Origin: Clostridia bacterium
GTDB taxonomy: Bacteria > Bacillota > Clostridia > TANB77 > UBA1234
Length of the DNA stretch: 15,565 nt
Direction of reading: 5' to 3'
Assembly (NCBI GenBank): GCA_900753135.1
Contig: CAADXZ010000060.1
Location: 1 to 15,565, forward strand
Shown: one piece after another, positions 8,779 through 14,756 of the stretch
How positions within the stretch are numbered: position 1 is the first letter of the stretch
Layout of the letters: each line of letters opens with the position of its first letter
Notes under the pieces: model-generated
What the model saw: only the letters and a program-made list of their open reading frames with translations
What the model was told of the DNA's origin: nothing
Databases searched by the model: none
Program-made: the position numbers and the translations under genes

Positions 8779-8791
8779 TTATTTCTCCTCC

Positions 8792-9226
8792 TTAAAAGTT
8801 GTATACTTCTGGTTTTTGAGCTTGTTGTTCATGCTCAGCACCTCTGTATACTTTTAATTTTGTTAACATTTTTCTTCCTAAACTGTTCTTTGGAAGCATT
8901 CCTTTAACAGCAAGCATAAGAACGTTTGCAGAATCTTTAGCCATCATATCTTTGGCTTGTAGTTCTTTCATGTTACCAATGTAACCTGTATGTCTTCTAT
9001 ATATTTTGTCTTCCATTTTATTTCCTGTTAAAATCATTTTGTCAGTATTTACAACAACAACATAATCACCAACATCTAAGTTAGTTGTATAAGTTGGTTT
9101 GTGTTTTCCTTTTAATAGTTTTGCAACTTCTGATGCAAGTCTACCAAGAACTTTACCATCAGCATCGATTACATACCATTTTCTTTCAATTTCGCTAGCT
9201 TTAACGCTATGTGTAACATTATTCAT
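8792..9226 (-). CDS. rplM: 50S ribosomal protein L13
   Basis: The 144-residue large-subunit protein shows the family sequence W-Y-V-I-D-A-D-G-K-V-L-G-R-L-A-S-E-V-A, then G-D-Y-V-V-V-V-N, Y-R-R-H-T-G-Y-I-G, and M-L-P-K-N-S-L-G-R-K-M. The start ATG (9226) has GGAGG on the minus strand about 12 bases upstream. It is the first gene of the rplM-rpsI operon, transcribed divergently from infC, with its own strong promoter and a structured leader. Confidence 0.98.
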   Translation of the reverse strand: MNNVTHSVKASEIERKWYVIDADGKVLGRLASEVAKLLKGKHKPTYTTNLDVGDYVVVVNTDKMILTGNKMEDKIYRRHTGYIGNMKELQAKDMMAKDSANVLMLAVKGMLPKNSLGRKMLTKLKVYRGAEHEQQAQKPEVYNF

Positions 9227-9323
9227 GGTACTATCTAAACCTCCATTTCAAATACATTTTATTTAAATAATCGTTTCGTGATATTATAAGGCATCCGGGG
9301 TATCCTCTAATACCATGCGAAAC
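9227..9323 (-). promoter_or_regulatory. rplM mRNA leader, candidate L13-type autoregulatory structure
   Basis: The predicted transcript starts near 9318 and has a leader of about 90 bases. In minus-strand orientation three nested helices are visible: GTTTCG (9318-9323) with CGAAAC (9273-9278), GCAT with ATGC inside it, and GGTAT with ATACC innermost. Ribosomal protein L13 leaders are known upstream of rplM in low-GC Gram-positive bacteria. I see the helices; assignment to that family is inferred. Confidence 0.5.
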
Positions 9324-9324
9324 T

Positions 9325-9353
9325 ATTTTAATACCAAAATCGCAATTTGTCAA
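9325..9353 (-). promoter_or_regulatory. rplM-rpsI promoter, sigma-A type
   Basis: On the minus strand TTGACA (9353-9348), a 17-base spacer, and TAAAAT (9330-9325). It is divergent from the infC promoter, with about 52 bases between the two -35 boxes. Confidence 0.82.
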
Positions 9354-9405
9354 TAAAAAATATAAAAAGTGCTTAACATAAACTGAAAGTTTTTAGAAAA
9401 AAGTA

Positions 9406-9433
9406 TTGACAAATTTTATTAGCATAGTATAAT
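9406..9433 (+). promoter_or_regulatory. infC operon promoter, sigma-A type
   Basis: TTGACA (9406-9411), a 16-base spacer, then TATAAT (9428-9433), both perfect. Transcription is expected to start near 9440, leaving a leader of about 190 bases before infC. Confidence 0.88.
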
Positions 9434-9439
9434 AATATA

Positions 9440-9623
9440 CGGTTCAAGAAGAAGTCATCCACTTCTCACCCTGACATATATGTGTTAGAGGTTAAAATAA
9501 TTAGTACGAATTAGGTTTTACGAATTATTGTATGTGGTGACTTAAGTCTTTAACTTAAGTCTTTTTTTATGTGTAGACATGAAAAAATGGACCATTGCTT
9601 ATAAAGCAAATTAATAATAAGGA
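9440..9623 (+). promoter_or_regulatory. infC operon leader, L20-type attenuation region
   Basis: The leader holds an AGAAGT/ACTTCT hairpin near 9449-9466, a second hairpin from about 9467 to 9494 around a CATATATG core, a longer-range helix AATAATT (9496-9502) with AATTATT (9523-9529), and then a Rho-independent terminator. In Bacillus subtilis L20 binds such a leader and causes premature termination ahead of infC-rpmI-rplT. The same gene order and the terminator in the leader support the same control here. The identity of the L20 site is inferred. Confidence 0.65.
9539..9568 (+). terminator. attenuator terminator in the infC leader
   Basis: GACTTAAGT (9539-9547) pairs perfectly with ACTTAAGTC (9553-9561) over a 5-base loop and is followed by seven T. 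It lies upstream of infC in the same transcript, so it must be conditional. Confidence 0.85.
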
Positions 9624-9632
9624 GTGATTTGT

Positions 9633-10145
9633 ATCAAACAAGAACTTTCTATCAATGAGGAAATCGTAGCTAAAGAGGTAAAGGTTATTGATGAAAACGG
9701 TGAACAACTTGGAATTATGTCAGTTGAAGAAGCTCAAAAAATAGCTGATGAAAAACAACTAGACTTAGTTGAAGTAGCACCTGGTTCTGATCCAGTAGTG
9801 TGCAAGATAATGGATTACGGAAAATATAAGTACGAGCAAACTCGTAAGGAAAAAGAATCTAAGAAAAAACAAAAAGTTGTTGAAATTAAAGAAATTCGTT
9901 TATCTTCAACAATTGATACACACGATTTTGAATTCAAATCTAAGAATGCTAGAAAATTTTTAGAGGATGGAAACAAAGTAAAAGCAACGATTAAATTTAA
10001 GGGAAGAGAAGTCAACAATACAACATTTGGTGCAAACGTTTTAAATAAGTTTGCAGAATCATTAGAAGATGTTGGAACAGTCGATAAAGCCCCAAAATTA
10101 GAAGGCAGAAGTATGATGCTTATGATTAATCCAAAACAACAATAA
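9633..10145 (+). CDS. infC: translation initiation factor IF-3, probable AUC start
   Basis: IF-3 binds the 30S subunit and checks the start codon and initiator tRNA. The protein shows N-E-E-I near the start, G-E-Q-L-G-I-M-S-V-E-E-A, D-L-V-E-V-A-P, P-V-V-C-K-I-M-D-Y-G-K-Y-K-Y-E-Q, and a C-terminal domain ending M-M-L-M-I-N-P-K. No ATG lies near the start. The only GTG (9624) is part of the ribosome binding site AAGGAGTG (9619-9626). The in-frame ATT at 9627 is only 2 bases from it, and ATC at 9633 is 8 bases away and aligns with the Ile (AUU) start of the Bacillus subtilis protein. I therefore choose ATC 9633 (170 residues). Non-standard infC starts (AUU, AUC) allow IF-3 to limit its own translation. 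Followed by rpmI and rplT. Confidence 0.9.
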   Translation: MKQELSINEEIVAKEVKVIDENGEQLGIMSVEEAQKIADEKQLDLVEVAPGSDPVVCKIMDYGKYKYEQTRKEKESKKKQKVVEIKEIRLSSTIDTHDFEFKSKNARKFLEDGNKVKATIKFKGREVNNTTFGANVLNKFAESLEDVGTVDKAPKLEGRSMMLMINPKQQ

Positions 10146-10171
10146 TTATATTTTAGAAGGGAGTTTTGACT

Positions 10172-10369
10172 ATGCCTAAAATGAAAACACATAGAGCTAT
10201 CAAAAAGAGAGTTAGCTTTACAGGTACAGGAAAAATCAAAAGAAACAGAATGAATAGAAGACATTTATTAAATGCTAAAACAGCAAAGAGAAAAGCAAGA
10301 TTGAGAAGACCAACAACAGTTGATAAGACAATGGAAGCAACTGTAAAGAAAATGTTACCATACGGTTAA
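10172..10369 (+). CDS. rpmI: 50S ribosomal protein L35
   Basis: The 65-residue basic protein begins M-P-K-M-K-T-H-R-A-I-K-K-R and contains G-x-I-K-R-N-R-M-N-R-R-H-L-L, typical of L35. ATG 10172 is preceded by AAGGGAG (10158-10164), and an in-frame TTG at 10166 is too close to that site to be the start. Second gene of the infC-rpmI-rplT operon. Confidence 0.97.
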   Translation: MPKMKTHRAIKKRVSFTGTGKIKRNRMNRRHLLNAKTAKRKARLRRPTTVDKTMEATVKKMLPYG

Positions 10370-10399
10370 TATAAGTAAAATTGAAAGGAGAGAAGACTA

Positions 10400-10750
10400 A
10401 TGGCAAGAGTAAAAACAGCAAAAATTACAAGAAAAAAACATAAAAAAGTTTTAAAAATGGCTAAAGGCTATTATGGAGCAAAAAGCACTAGATTTAGAAT
10501 GGCTAACCAAGCTGTAATGAAATCTTTACAATATGCTTACGTTGGAAGAAGACTTAAAAAGAGAGATTTCAGAAAGTTATGGATTACAAGAATTAATGCT
10601 GCTGCAAGAGCAAATGGTGTAAACTATAGCACATTAATCAACGGAATGAAGAAAGCAAACATTAATGTAAATAGAAAGATGTTAGCTGAAATGGCAGTAA
10701 ATGATCCTAAAGGATTTAGCGAAATCGTAGCTGCTGCTGTAGCTAAATAA
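10400..10750 (+). CDS. rplT: 50S ribosomal protein L20
   Basis: The 116-residue basic protein is needed early in large-subunit assembly. It shows the family start M-A-R-V-K, then A-K-G-Y-Y-G-A-K-S, A-Y-V-G-R-R-L-K-K-R-D-F-R-K-L-W-I-T-R-I-N-A-A-A-R, and N-R-K-M-L-A-E-M-A. A strong AAAGGAGAG lies before the ATG. In Bacillus subtilis L20 is the repressor of this operon through the leader upstream of infC, and the same feedback is likely here. Confidence 0.98.
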   Translation: MARVKTAKITRKKHKKVLKMAKGYYGAKSTRFRMANQAVMKSLQYAYVGRRLKKRDFRKLWITRINAAARANGVNYSTLINGMKKANINVNRKMLAEMAVNDPKGFSEIVAAAVAK

Positions 10751-10782
10751 GAACGTTAATAAACGGATTAAAAATAAGTTCT

Positions 10783-10836
10783 AAAAACACCTCTTGTCCA
10801 CATAGAATTAAACTATGAGGAACAGGAGGTATTTTT
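10783..10836 (+). terminator. long hairpin: rplT terminator that also masks the spoIID ribosome binding site
   Basis: An inner CATAG/CTATG helix (10801-10805 with 10813-10817) is capped by a 7-base loop. It is extended by a long outer helix, 10783-10799 pairing with 10819-10836 with one bulged A, one G-U pair and one C/A mismatch. The 3' arm contains AGGAGG (10824-10829), the ribosome binding site of spoIID, and the T-run that directly precedes its ATG. It fits an operon terminator, and read-through RNA would have the spoIID site paired. Confidence 0.65.
10801..10808 (+). promoter_or_regulatory. possible sigma-E -10 box of spoIID (CATAGAAT)
   Basis: CATAGAAT differs by one base from the sigma-E -10 consensus CATACAAT. 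A transcript from it would start near 10815, past the 5' arm of the hairpin, leaving the ribosome binding site free. spoIID is sigma-E dependent in Bacillus subtilis. No convincing -35 element is seen. Confidence 0.4.
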
Positions 10837-11812
10837 ATGCGAAAATTTTTAGTCTTTTTTTTAATACTAATGGTTATAGTTTTTTTAACACCTAATTTGT
10901 TTCTAATCGGTTCAATTAGTACCAAAGAAAGTATAACTTTTTCAGGAGATAGCGATAATAAAGATGTTAATATTAGTGATAATAAAGTAAAGCTACTATT
11001 AACAGCAGAAAATAAGATAATAGAAATAAGCTTTGATGATTATATAAAGGGCGTTTTAATTCGGAGAGGTACCGATAACATATGAAATAGAAGCACTTAA
11101 AGCACAAGCCTTAGTTGCAAGAACATATACATTATATAAATTAAAGAATAATCCAGGAGCACATGATGGTGCTGATATGTGTGATGATATAAATTGTTGT
11201 CAGTGTTATAAAACAAAGGAGTATGCATTTGCATTTTGGGATGATTTAGAAGAAAATGAAAGATGGGGAAAACTAGAAATGGCAGTAGATGCCACTAAAA
11301 AGCAGGTTATAACATATAATGGAGAAATAATATCGGCTTTTTTTCATGCACATAGTGGAGGAAAAACTGAAAATGTAAAATTTGTTTGGGGAGGAAATGA
11401 AATTCCATATTTGCAAAGTGTTGAAGGAAATGAGGATGAGCCATACAAAGATACAAAGAAATTTACAAGAGAAGAATTTGCAGAATGTATAAAAGATATA
11501 GTACCAGATTATCTTGAAAAAGATTATAATATAGAAATTCTAGATTATACAGGAAGTGGGAGAGTAAATAGGTTGAAAATAGGTGAGATAACTATTAAAG
11601 CTACGGAATTAAGAAAATTAACTGGAATACGTTCTACTAATTTTAGGGTGCAAAAAAATGAAAATGGCTCTGTAATGTTTTATACAATTGGTTATGGTCA
11701 TGGCGTTGGAATGAGTCAAGAAGGAGCAAATGCAATGGCAAAGAAAGGCACTAAATATGATGAAATAATTAGGCATTATTATACGGGCGTTGAAATTGAA
11801 TCATATACTTAA
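10837..11812 (+). CDS. spoIID: stage II sporulation protein D, interrupted by a +1 frameshift
   Basis: SpoIID is a membrane-anchored lytic transglycosylase that, with SpoIIP and SpoIIM, removes septal peptidoglycan during engulfment. The first frame (10837-11085) gives an N-terminal membrane anchor (residues about 3-24) and then D-D-Y-I-K-G-V-L-I. The family sequence continues in the next frame: G-E-V-P-I-T-Y-E-I-E-A-L-K-A-Q-A-L-V-A-R-T-Y, then M-C-D-D-I-N-C-C-Q-C-Y (the zinc-site region, usually C-x3-H-C-Q-x-Y, here with Cys in place of His and one extra residue), and near the end G-Y-G-H-G-V-G-M-S-Q-E-G-A. Omitting C 11062 joins the frames into 324 residues with family-like spacing. The family catalytic Glu (in E-M-P/E-V-P) comes two codons after the shift, so the unshifted 82-residue product would be inactive. 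It could be programmed frameshifting, a pseudogene or a sequence error. Confidence 0.85.
11059..11067 (+). other. frameshift site in spoIID (AUU-CGG-AGA)
   Basis: The zero frame reads ATT CGG AGA and soon stops. Skipping C 11062 gives ATT GGA GAG GTA (Ile-Gly-Glu-Val), the conserved family sequence. CGG here is one of only two in-frame CGG codons I find in the window. Confidence 0.7.
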
Positions 11813-11942
11813 ATAATTTTGGAAAATTAAGATACATGTAAAATAAAACTTAACTTAAACTTTGCTTGAAAGTTTTTGAGAGTCAAAATATCTTTCTTTA
11901 AATTCTGCTAATTTTTCACGGCTTTGCTTTTATAATTTTTTG

Positions 11943-11971
11943 TTGCAAATTTAGACTTGTTTTGCTACAAT
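11943..11971 (+). promoter_or_regulatory. promoter of the DUF402 gene, extended -10
   Basis: TTGCAA (11943-11948), 17 bases, then TACAAT (11966-11971) preceded by TGC, an extended -10 motif. The start codon follows 43 bases downstream. Confidence 0.6.
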
Positions 11972-12014
11972 TTTGGTATATAAGATAACACAAATAACGT
12001 ATGGGGGATTAATT

Positions 12015-12467
12015 ATGAAAATACTTAGAAAAAGATATATACCAGATGAAATTGTAGATATATCAAATGATACAATTATTGAAATGAAAGAGAATTTAAT
12101 AATTACTAAATGGGTTCCAATAAAGCCACGTTTGGATTTTTCTTTTGGGGTATCTTATACAATGCTTGATAAAGGTTGGAAAATAAGCAAGTTTTATGAT
12201 AAAGATAATAACTTTATGTATTGGTATTGCGATATTATAGAGCATAGTATAGATGGAGAAACTTATACGTTAACAGATTTACTTGTAGATGTAAAGGTAT
12301 ATGATGACGGAAAATATGAAGTATTAGATTTGGATGAACTAGAAGAAGCACTTCAAAAAAATATAATAACTAAAGCACAATATGATGATGCTTTAAGAAA
12401 GTTAAATGAATTAGTTGAAGTAATTGAAAAAGGAAAATTTCCTCAATTCAAGGAGATTTCGATTTAA
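12015..12467 (+). CDS. DUF402 domain protein
   Basis: The 150-residue soluble protein belongs to the DUF402 family, which includes nucleoside di/triphosphate phosphatases and RNA-associated proteins. Typical features are W-K-I-S-K-F-Y-D-K-D-N-N-F-M-Y-W-Y-C-D-I-I, then D-L-L-V-D-V-K-V-Y-D-D-G-K-Y-E-V-L-D-L-D-E-L-E-E-A-L, then I-T-K-A-Q-Y-D-D-A-L. The exact substrate cannot be told from sequence. I chose ATG 12015 over an in-frame upstream ATG at 11973, because 11973 overlaps the promoter and 12015 has a GGGGGA-type site (12003-12008). It is monocistronic, with promoter and terminator of its own. Confidence 0.85.
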   Translation: MKILRKRYIPDEIVDISNDTIIEMKENLIITKWVPIKPRLDFSFGVSYTMLDKGWKISKFYDKDNNFMYWYCDIIEHSIDGETYTLTDLLVDVKVYDDGKYEVLDLDELEEALQKNIITKAQYDDALRKLNELVEVIEKGKFPQFKEISI

Positions 12468-12528
12468 ATATGAATCTTTAATTTTGCCTTGTAAATTGAT
12501 GAGTGAGAGTTTATATCTTTAAAATATA

Positions 12529-12570
12529 AAAGTGTGTAGGCAATGTTAATATGCTTACACACTTTATTTA
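12529..12570 (+). terminator. intrinsic terminator of the DUF402 gene
   Basis: AAAGTGTGTA (12529-12538) pairs with TACACACTTT (12556-12565), and an inner GCA/TGC helix extends it past one mismatch. A T-rich tail follows. Confidence 0.8.
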
Positions 12571-12611
12571 CACATTAGTATAAAAATGTAGAATATTTTA
12601 TACAACATACA

Positions 12612-12660
12612 ACAAAAAAGTAACGGTGGTGCAATCTATTAGGTGTTACTTTTTCTTTTT
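12612..12660. terminator. large-loop bidirectional hairpin, terminator of smpB
   Basis: AAAAAGTAAC (12615-12624) and GTTACTTTTT (12645-12654) form a perfect 10-bp stem with a 20-base loop. T-runs lie on both sides in the respective orientations. It lies just past the smpB stop on the minus strand and would terminate that transcript. Confidence 0.65.
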
Positions 12661-12721
12661 TATGTATATAGAAAATTTAATCTATGCCGAAGATTTTGAG
12701 CTTCCTTGCAATTAATAATTA

Positions 12722-13186
12722 TTATCTTTCTGAAAGGTGTTGGGCAATTCTGCGTTCAGCATCTTTTTTGGCTATGTCTTGACGTTTATCATACAACTTT
12801 TTGCCTCGGCAAACTCCTAATTCAACCTTTACATGATTTTTATCCCAATAAAGAGAAAGTGGAACTAATGCTATTCCTTTTTGTTTTACCATTCCAACTA
12901 ATTTTAAAATCTCGCTTTTGTGAACAAGTAATTTTCTTGAACGCATAGGATCTTTATTAAATATATTTCCTTTTTCGTATGGGCTTATATGTAATGAATG
13001 TATATATAGTTCACCGTTTTTAATAGATGCATAACTATCTTTCATATTAACTTTTCCATCTCTTATGGATTTTACTTCGGTTCCTGCAAGTTCAATGCCA
13101 CATTCCATTTTTGAATCAACAAAGTAGTCATGAAATGCTTTACTGTTTTTTGCTATTATGCTATTTGCTTCACTTTTGTTAGCCAT
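12722..13186 (-). CDS. smpB: SsrA-binding protein SmpB
   Basis: SmpB binds tmRNA and delivers it to stalled ribosomes for trans-translation. The 154-residue protein has the OB-fold family features: N-x-K-A-F-H-D-Y-F, then E-C-G-I-E-L-A-G-T-E-V-K-S-I-R-D-G-K-V-N, then H-I-S-P-Y, R-S-R-K-L-L-V-H-K-S-E-I, and the basic ending G-K-K-L-Y-D-K-R-Q-D-I-A-K-K-D. The start ATG has GGAGG on the minus strand at 13198-13194. The tmRNA gene ssrA, often next to smpB, is not seen here. Confidence 0.98.
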   Translation of the reverse strand: MANKSEANSIIAKNSKAFHDYFVDSKMECGIELAGTEVKSIRDGKVNMKDSYASIKNGELYIHSLHISPYEKGNIFNKDPMRSRKLLVHKSEILKLVGMVKQKGIALVPLSLYWDKNHVKVELGVCRGKKLYDKRQDIAKKDAERRIAQHLSER

Positions 13187-13207
13187 GAGAACGCCTCCAT
13201 TTCAAAC

Positions 13208-13222
13208 CAAATTATAGCACAA
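13208..13222 (-). promoter_or_regulatory. candidate smpB promoter, extended -10
   Basis: On the minus strand TATAAT (13216-13211) preceded by TGC gives an extended -10. No good -35 box is present, which is normal for extended -10 promoters. The region between it and 13266 holds only AT-rich sequence. Confidence 0.5.
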
Positions 13223-13265
13223 TAAACATAAAAATAAAAGTAAAGAATAAAATATGTGCAAATAA

Positions 13266-13483
13266 AGAGCGTGCTAAAAGAAATTAATTAGTTGATACTG
13301 AATAAGAAAAATTCATTTAATTTTTTACAATGCTCCTGAATAGGCAAATTACAGATAGGTAAGGTGCAGGGCAAAGCCCTGCAATATAGTAATTTGCCGT
13401 TAAATGAAGCCAGCATTTAGAAAATTAAATAATTTTTCTAAGGTGTTCTATGTTACACTAATCTTTTTCTTTTAGCACGCTCT
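13266..13483. mobile_element. MITE-like fold-back element, 218 bp
   Basis: Perfect 18-base terminal inverted repeats bound the element: AGAGCGTGCTAAAAGAAA (13266-13283) and its complement at 13466-13483. Inside are nested helices: ATTTAATTTT/AAAATTAAAT (13315-13324 with 13421-13430), AATGCT/AGCATT, GGCAAATTAC/GTAATTTGCC (13343-13352 with 13389-13398), and TGCAGGGC/GCCCTGCA (13365-13372 with 13376-13383) around an AAA loop. There is no reading frame, so it would depend on a transposase elsewhere. I could not define a target-site duplication, so the exact ends are uncertain. It occupies most of the gap between smpB and the next gene. Confidence 0.75.
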
Positions 13484-13506
13484 ATTTAATAAGTTAAATA
13501 AAAATG

Positions 13507-14010
13507 TTATCTGTCTCTTCTTGTGTTATGATCTTTGTTGTTTTCAGCGTTATAGTACCAAATTAAACCAATGATAGCGATAGCAGCAACAATAACTATA
13601 ATCCATGTCCATGTTGCATCAGCAGCTGTATTACCAGCTGTTGCAGAAGTTCTTGTAGCATTATAAGTTGTTCCATTAGTTCTTGAACCATTTACTCCAT
13701 TTGGTTCATTAGTAATAGCATCAGTTGTGTTATTAACACCGTTACCTAAATCACGTCCAATATTGCTAACAGCGTTACCAACACTATTTACAGCACTACC
13801 AGCACCATTTATTACACCACCAACACCTTTACCAATATCGTTTACAACATTTCCAGCTGTATTTCCTACGGCATTACCAGTATTGTCTATAACTCTACCA
13901 GCAGTGTTAGTATGTGATGTCATATTATTTGTGTTGTTAGCAGCGAAAACAAAAGAAAAACTCATTAAAGATAACACTAAAGTAAGTGTAATTAAAATCT
14001 TTTTATTCAT
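13507..14010 (-). CDS. small Gly/Asn-rich secreted or membrane-anchored protein
   Basis: The family is not recognised. The 167 residues begin with a clear signal peptide (K-K-I-L-I-T-L-T-L-V-L-S-L-M-S-F-S-F-V-F-A-A). A low-complexity region (about 37-105) repeats short units of the form G-N-x-V-G-N-x-x-G-x-V with Gly at about four-residue steps. A Thr/Asn/Ala-rich linker follows, then a C-terminal membrane segment (T-W-I-I-V-I-V-A-A-I-A-I-I-G-L-I-W-Y-Y) with a short charged tail R-R-D-R. This predicts an extracytoplasmic repeat domain held by a C-terminal anchor. AGGAGG on the minus strand fixes the start. The Gly-rich repeat may form an amphipathic helix or a flexible spacer; no function can be assigned. 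Confidence 0.75.
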   Translation of the reverse strand: MNKKILITLTLVLSLMSFSFVFAANNTNNMTSHTNTAGRVIDNTGNAVGNTAGNVVNDIGKGVGGVINGAGSAVNSVGNAVSNIGRDLGNGVNNTTDAITNEPNGVNGSRTNGTTYNATRTSATAGNTAADATWTWIIVIVAAIAIIGLIWYYNAENNKDHNTRRDR

Positions 14011-14159
14011 ATTAACCTCCTAAAAACCCATAGAAAATTGCATGAAAATTAAATTAAATCTATGAATTCATTTATAGTATTTATTTAATTGATGAATAAT
14101 ATTCAAAAAAATTTTTGAAATAAAATCGAAATTTGCTAAACTTTGTCGATGAAATGTGA

Positions 14160-14188
14160 TTGACAAAAAACAATAAAGATAGTATTTA
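14160..14188 (+). promoter_or_regulatory. candidate promoter of the deacetylase fragment
   Basis: TTGACA (14160-14165), 17 bases, then TATTTA (14183-14188). The start codon is 40 bases downstream with AGGAAAGGAAAA before it. Confidence 0.55.
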
Positions 14189-14227
14189 ATAATTAATAGA
14201 GAGAAAAATTGTCAGGAAAGGAAAATT

Positions 14228-14581
14228 ATGAAAATAGATATTCTTGAGGAAACTAAGAATGTTAGTGACATAGGAAAAAGTTTGTTTAATAAAGAAGAAC
14301 AACTTGAAGTTACGAATTTACAAGAACAGATGAAAAATTATTTGGAGAGCGATAAAAAAATTGTTAACAAAGAAACTAAATCCAAAATTGCTTACCTAAC
14401 TTTTGATGATGGACCATATTACTTAACAGATGAATACTTAAAAGTATTAAAAAAATATTTTATTACATTTCCAAAAAGAACAATTCCAAAGAAAGCACCA
14501 AGTCCAATTGGAAATAAAAAAGCAAAATTCTTTTTAAAATCTTTAAACAAGTTTAAAACAGAATTTACCAGTTTTTCATAA
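14228..14581 (+). pseudogene. polysaccharide deacetylase, 5' fragment (truncated)
   Basis: Residues 1-76 are credible family sequence, ending in K-I-A-Y-L-T-F-D-D-G-P-Y-Y-L-T-D-E-Y-L-K-V-L-K-K-Y. T-F-D-D-G-P is NodB motif 1, with the catalytic and metal-binding Asp pair. The expected continuation (N-I-K-A-T-F-F-V, then the metal-binding H-S/T-x3-H/S motif and the rest of the barrel) is missing. After about 14455 the frame runs through sequence that belongs to DUF368 on the other strand and stops at 14581. The product would lack most of the catalytic domain. The N-terminus has no clear signal peptide, unusual for an enzyme acting on cell-wall glycans. A truncated remnant is most likely; a misassembly is possible. 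Confidence 0.7.
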
Positions 14582-14679
14582 ATTCCAAAAATAACACAAA
14601 AAACTCCACTGCTAACACCTGGTAGAATTGCGCCAAAACCTATTAAAATACCAATAATAAAATTAAATACACCACTCAT
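14419..14679 (-). pseudogene. DUF368 membrane protein, 5' fragment (truncated)
   Basis: The first 75 or so residues match the start of DUF368 polytopic membrane proteins: F-I-I-G-I-L-I-G-F-G-A-I-L-P-G-V-S-S-G-V-F-C-V-I-F-G-I-Y-E-K-L, then F-L-F-P-I-G-L-G-A-F-F-G-I-V-L-F-G. Full-length members are around 260-300 residues; this one stops at 86, after running a few codons into the deacetylase fragment. GAGG on the minus strand before the ATG supports the start. DUF368 proteins have been linked to polyprenyl-phosphate transport, but this stump would not be functional. Confidence 0.7.
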
Positions 14680-14756
14680 ATAAACCTCTAACGCTTTATA
14701 AATAAGTATGGCAAAATAATAAAAATATGAATAAAAATAAATTTTAGAGGTCAGGC

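Noticed and set aside
11081..11176. Independent translation of the spoIID 3' half from an internal start
   Set aside because: GGAGAGG (11063-11069) looks like a ribosome binding site, but no in-frame ATG, GTG or TTG lies at a suitable distance. Starting at ATG 11177 would lose the conserved E-A-L-K-A-Q-A-L segment and the catalytic Glu.
11855..11932. Short minus-strand reading frame (Q-S-R-E-K-L-A-E-F-K-E-R-Y-F-D-S-Q-K) between spoIID and the DUF402 gene
   Set aside because: It looks protein-like, but it is only about 24 codons long, is closed by a stop directly upstream, and has no start codon or ribosome binding site. It may be a gene remnant or chance.
12706..12948. Plus-strand reading frame antisense to smpB
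   Set aside because: It is a shadow of the certain smpB gene, has no ribosome binding site, and has odd Cys/Leu/Phe-rich composition.
13727..14023. Plus-strand open frame rich in Thr, Pro and Leu
   Set aside because: It is the reverse reading of the repetitive Gly/Asn-rich minus-strand gene and has no ribosome binding site.
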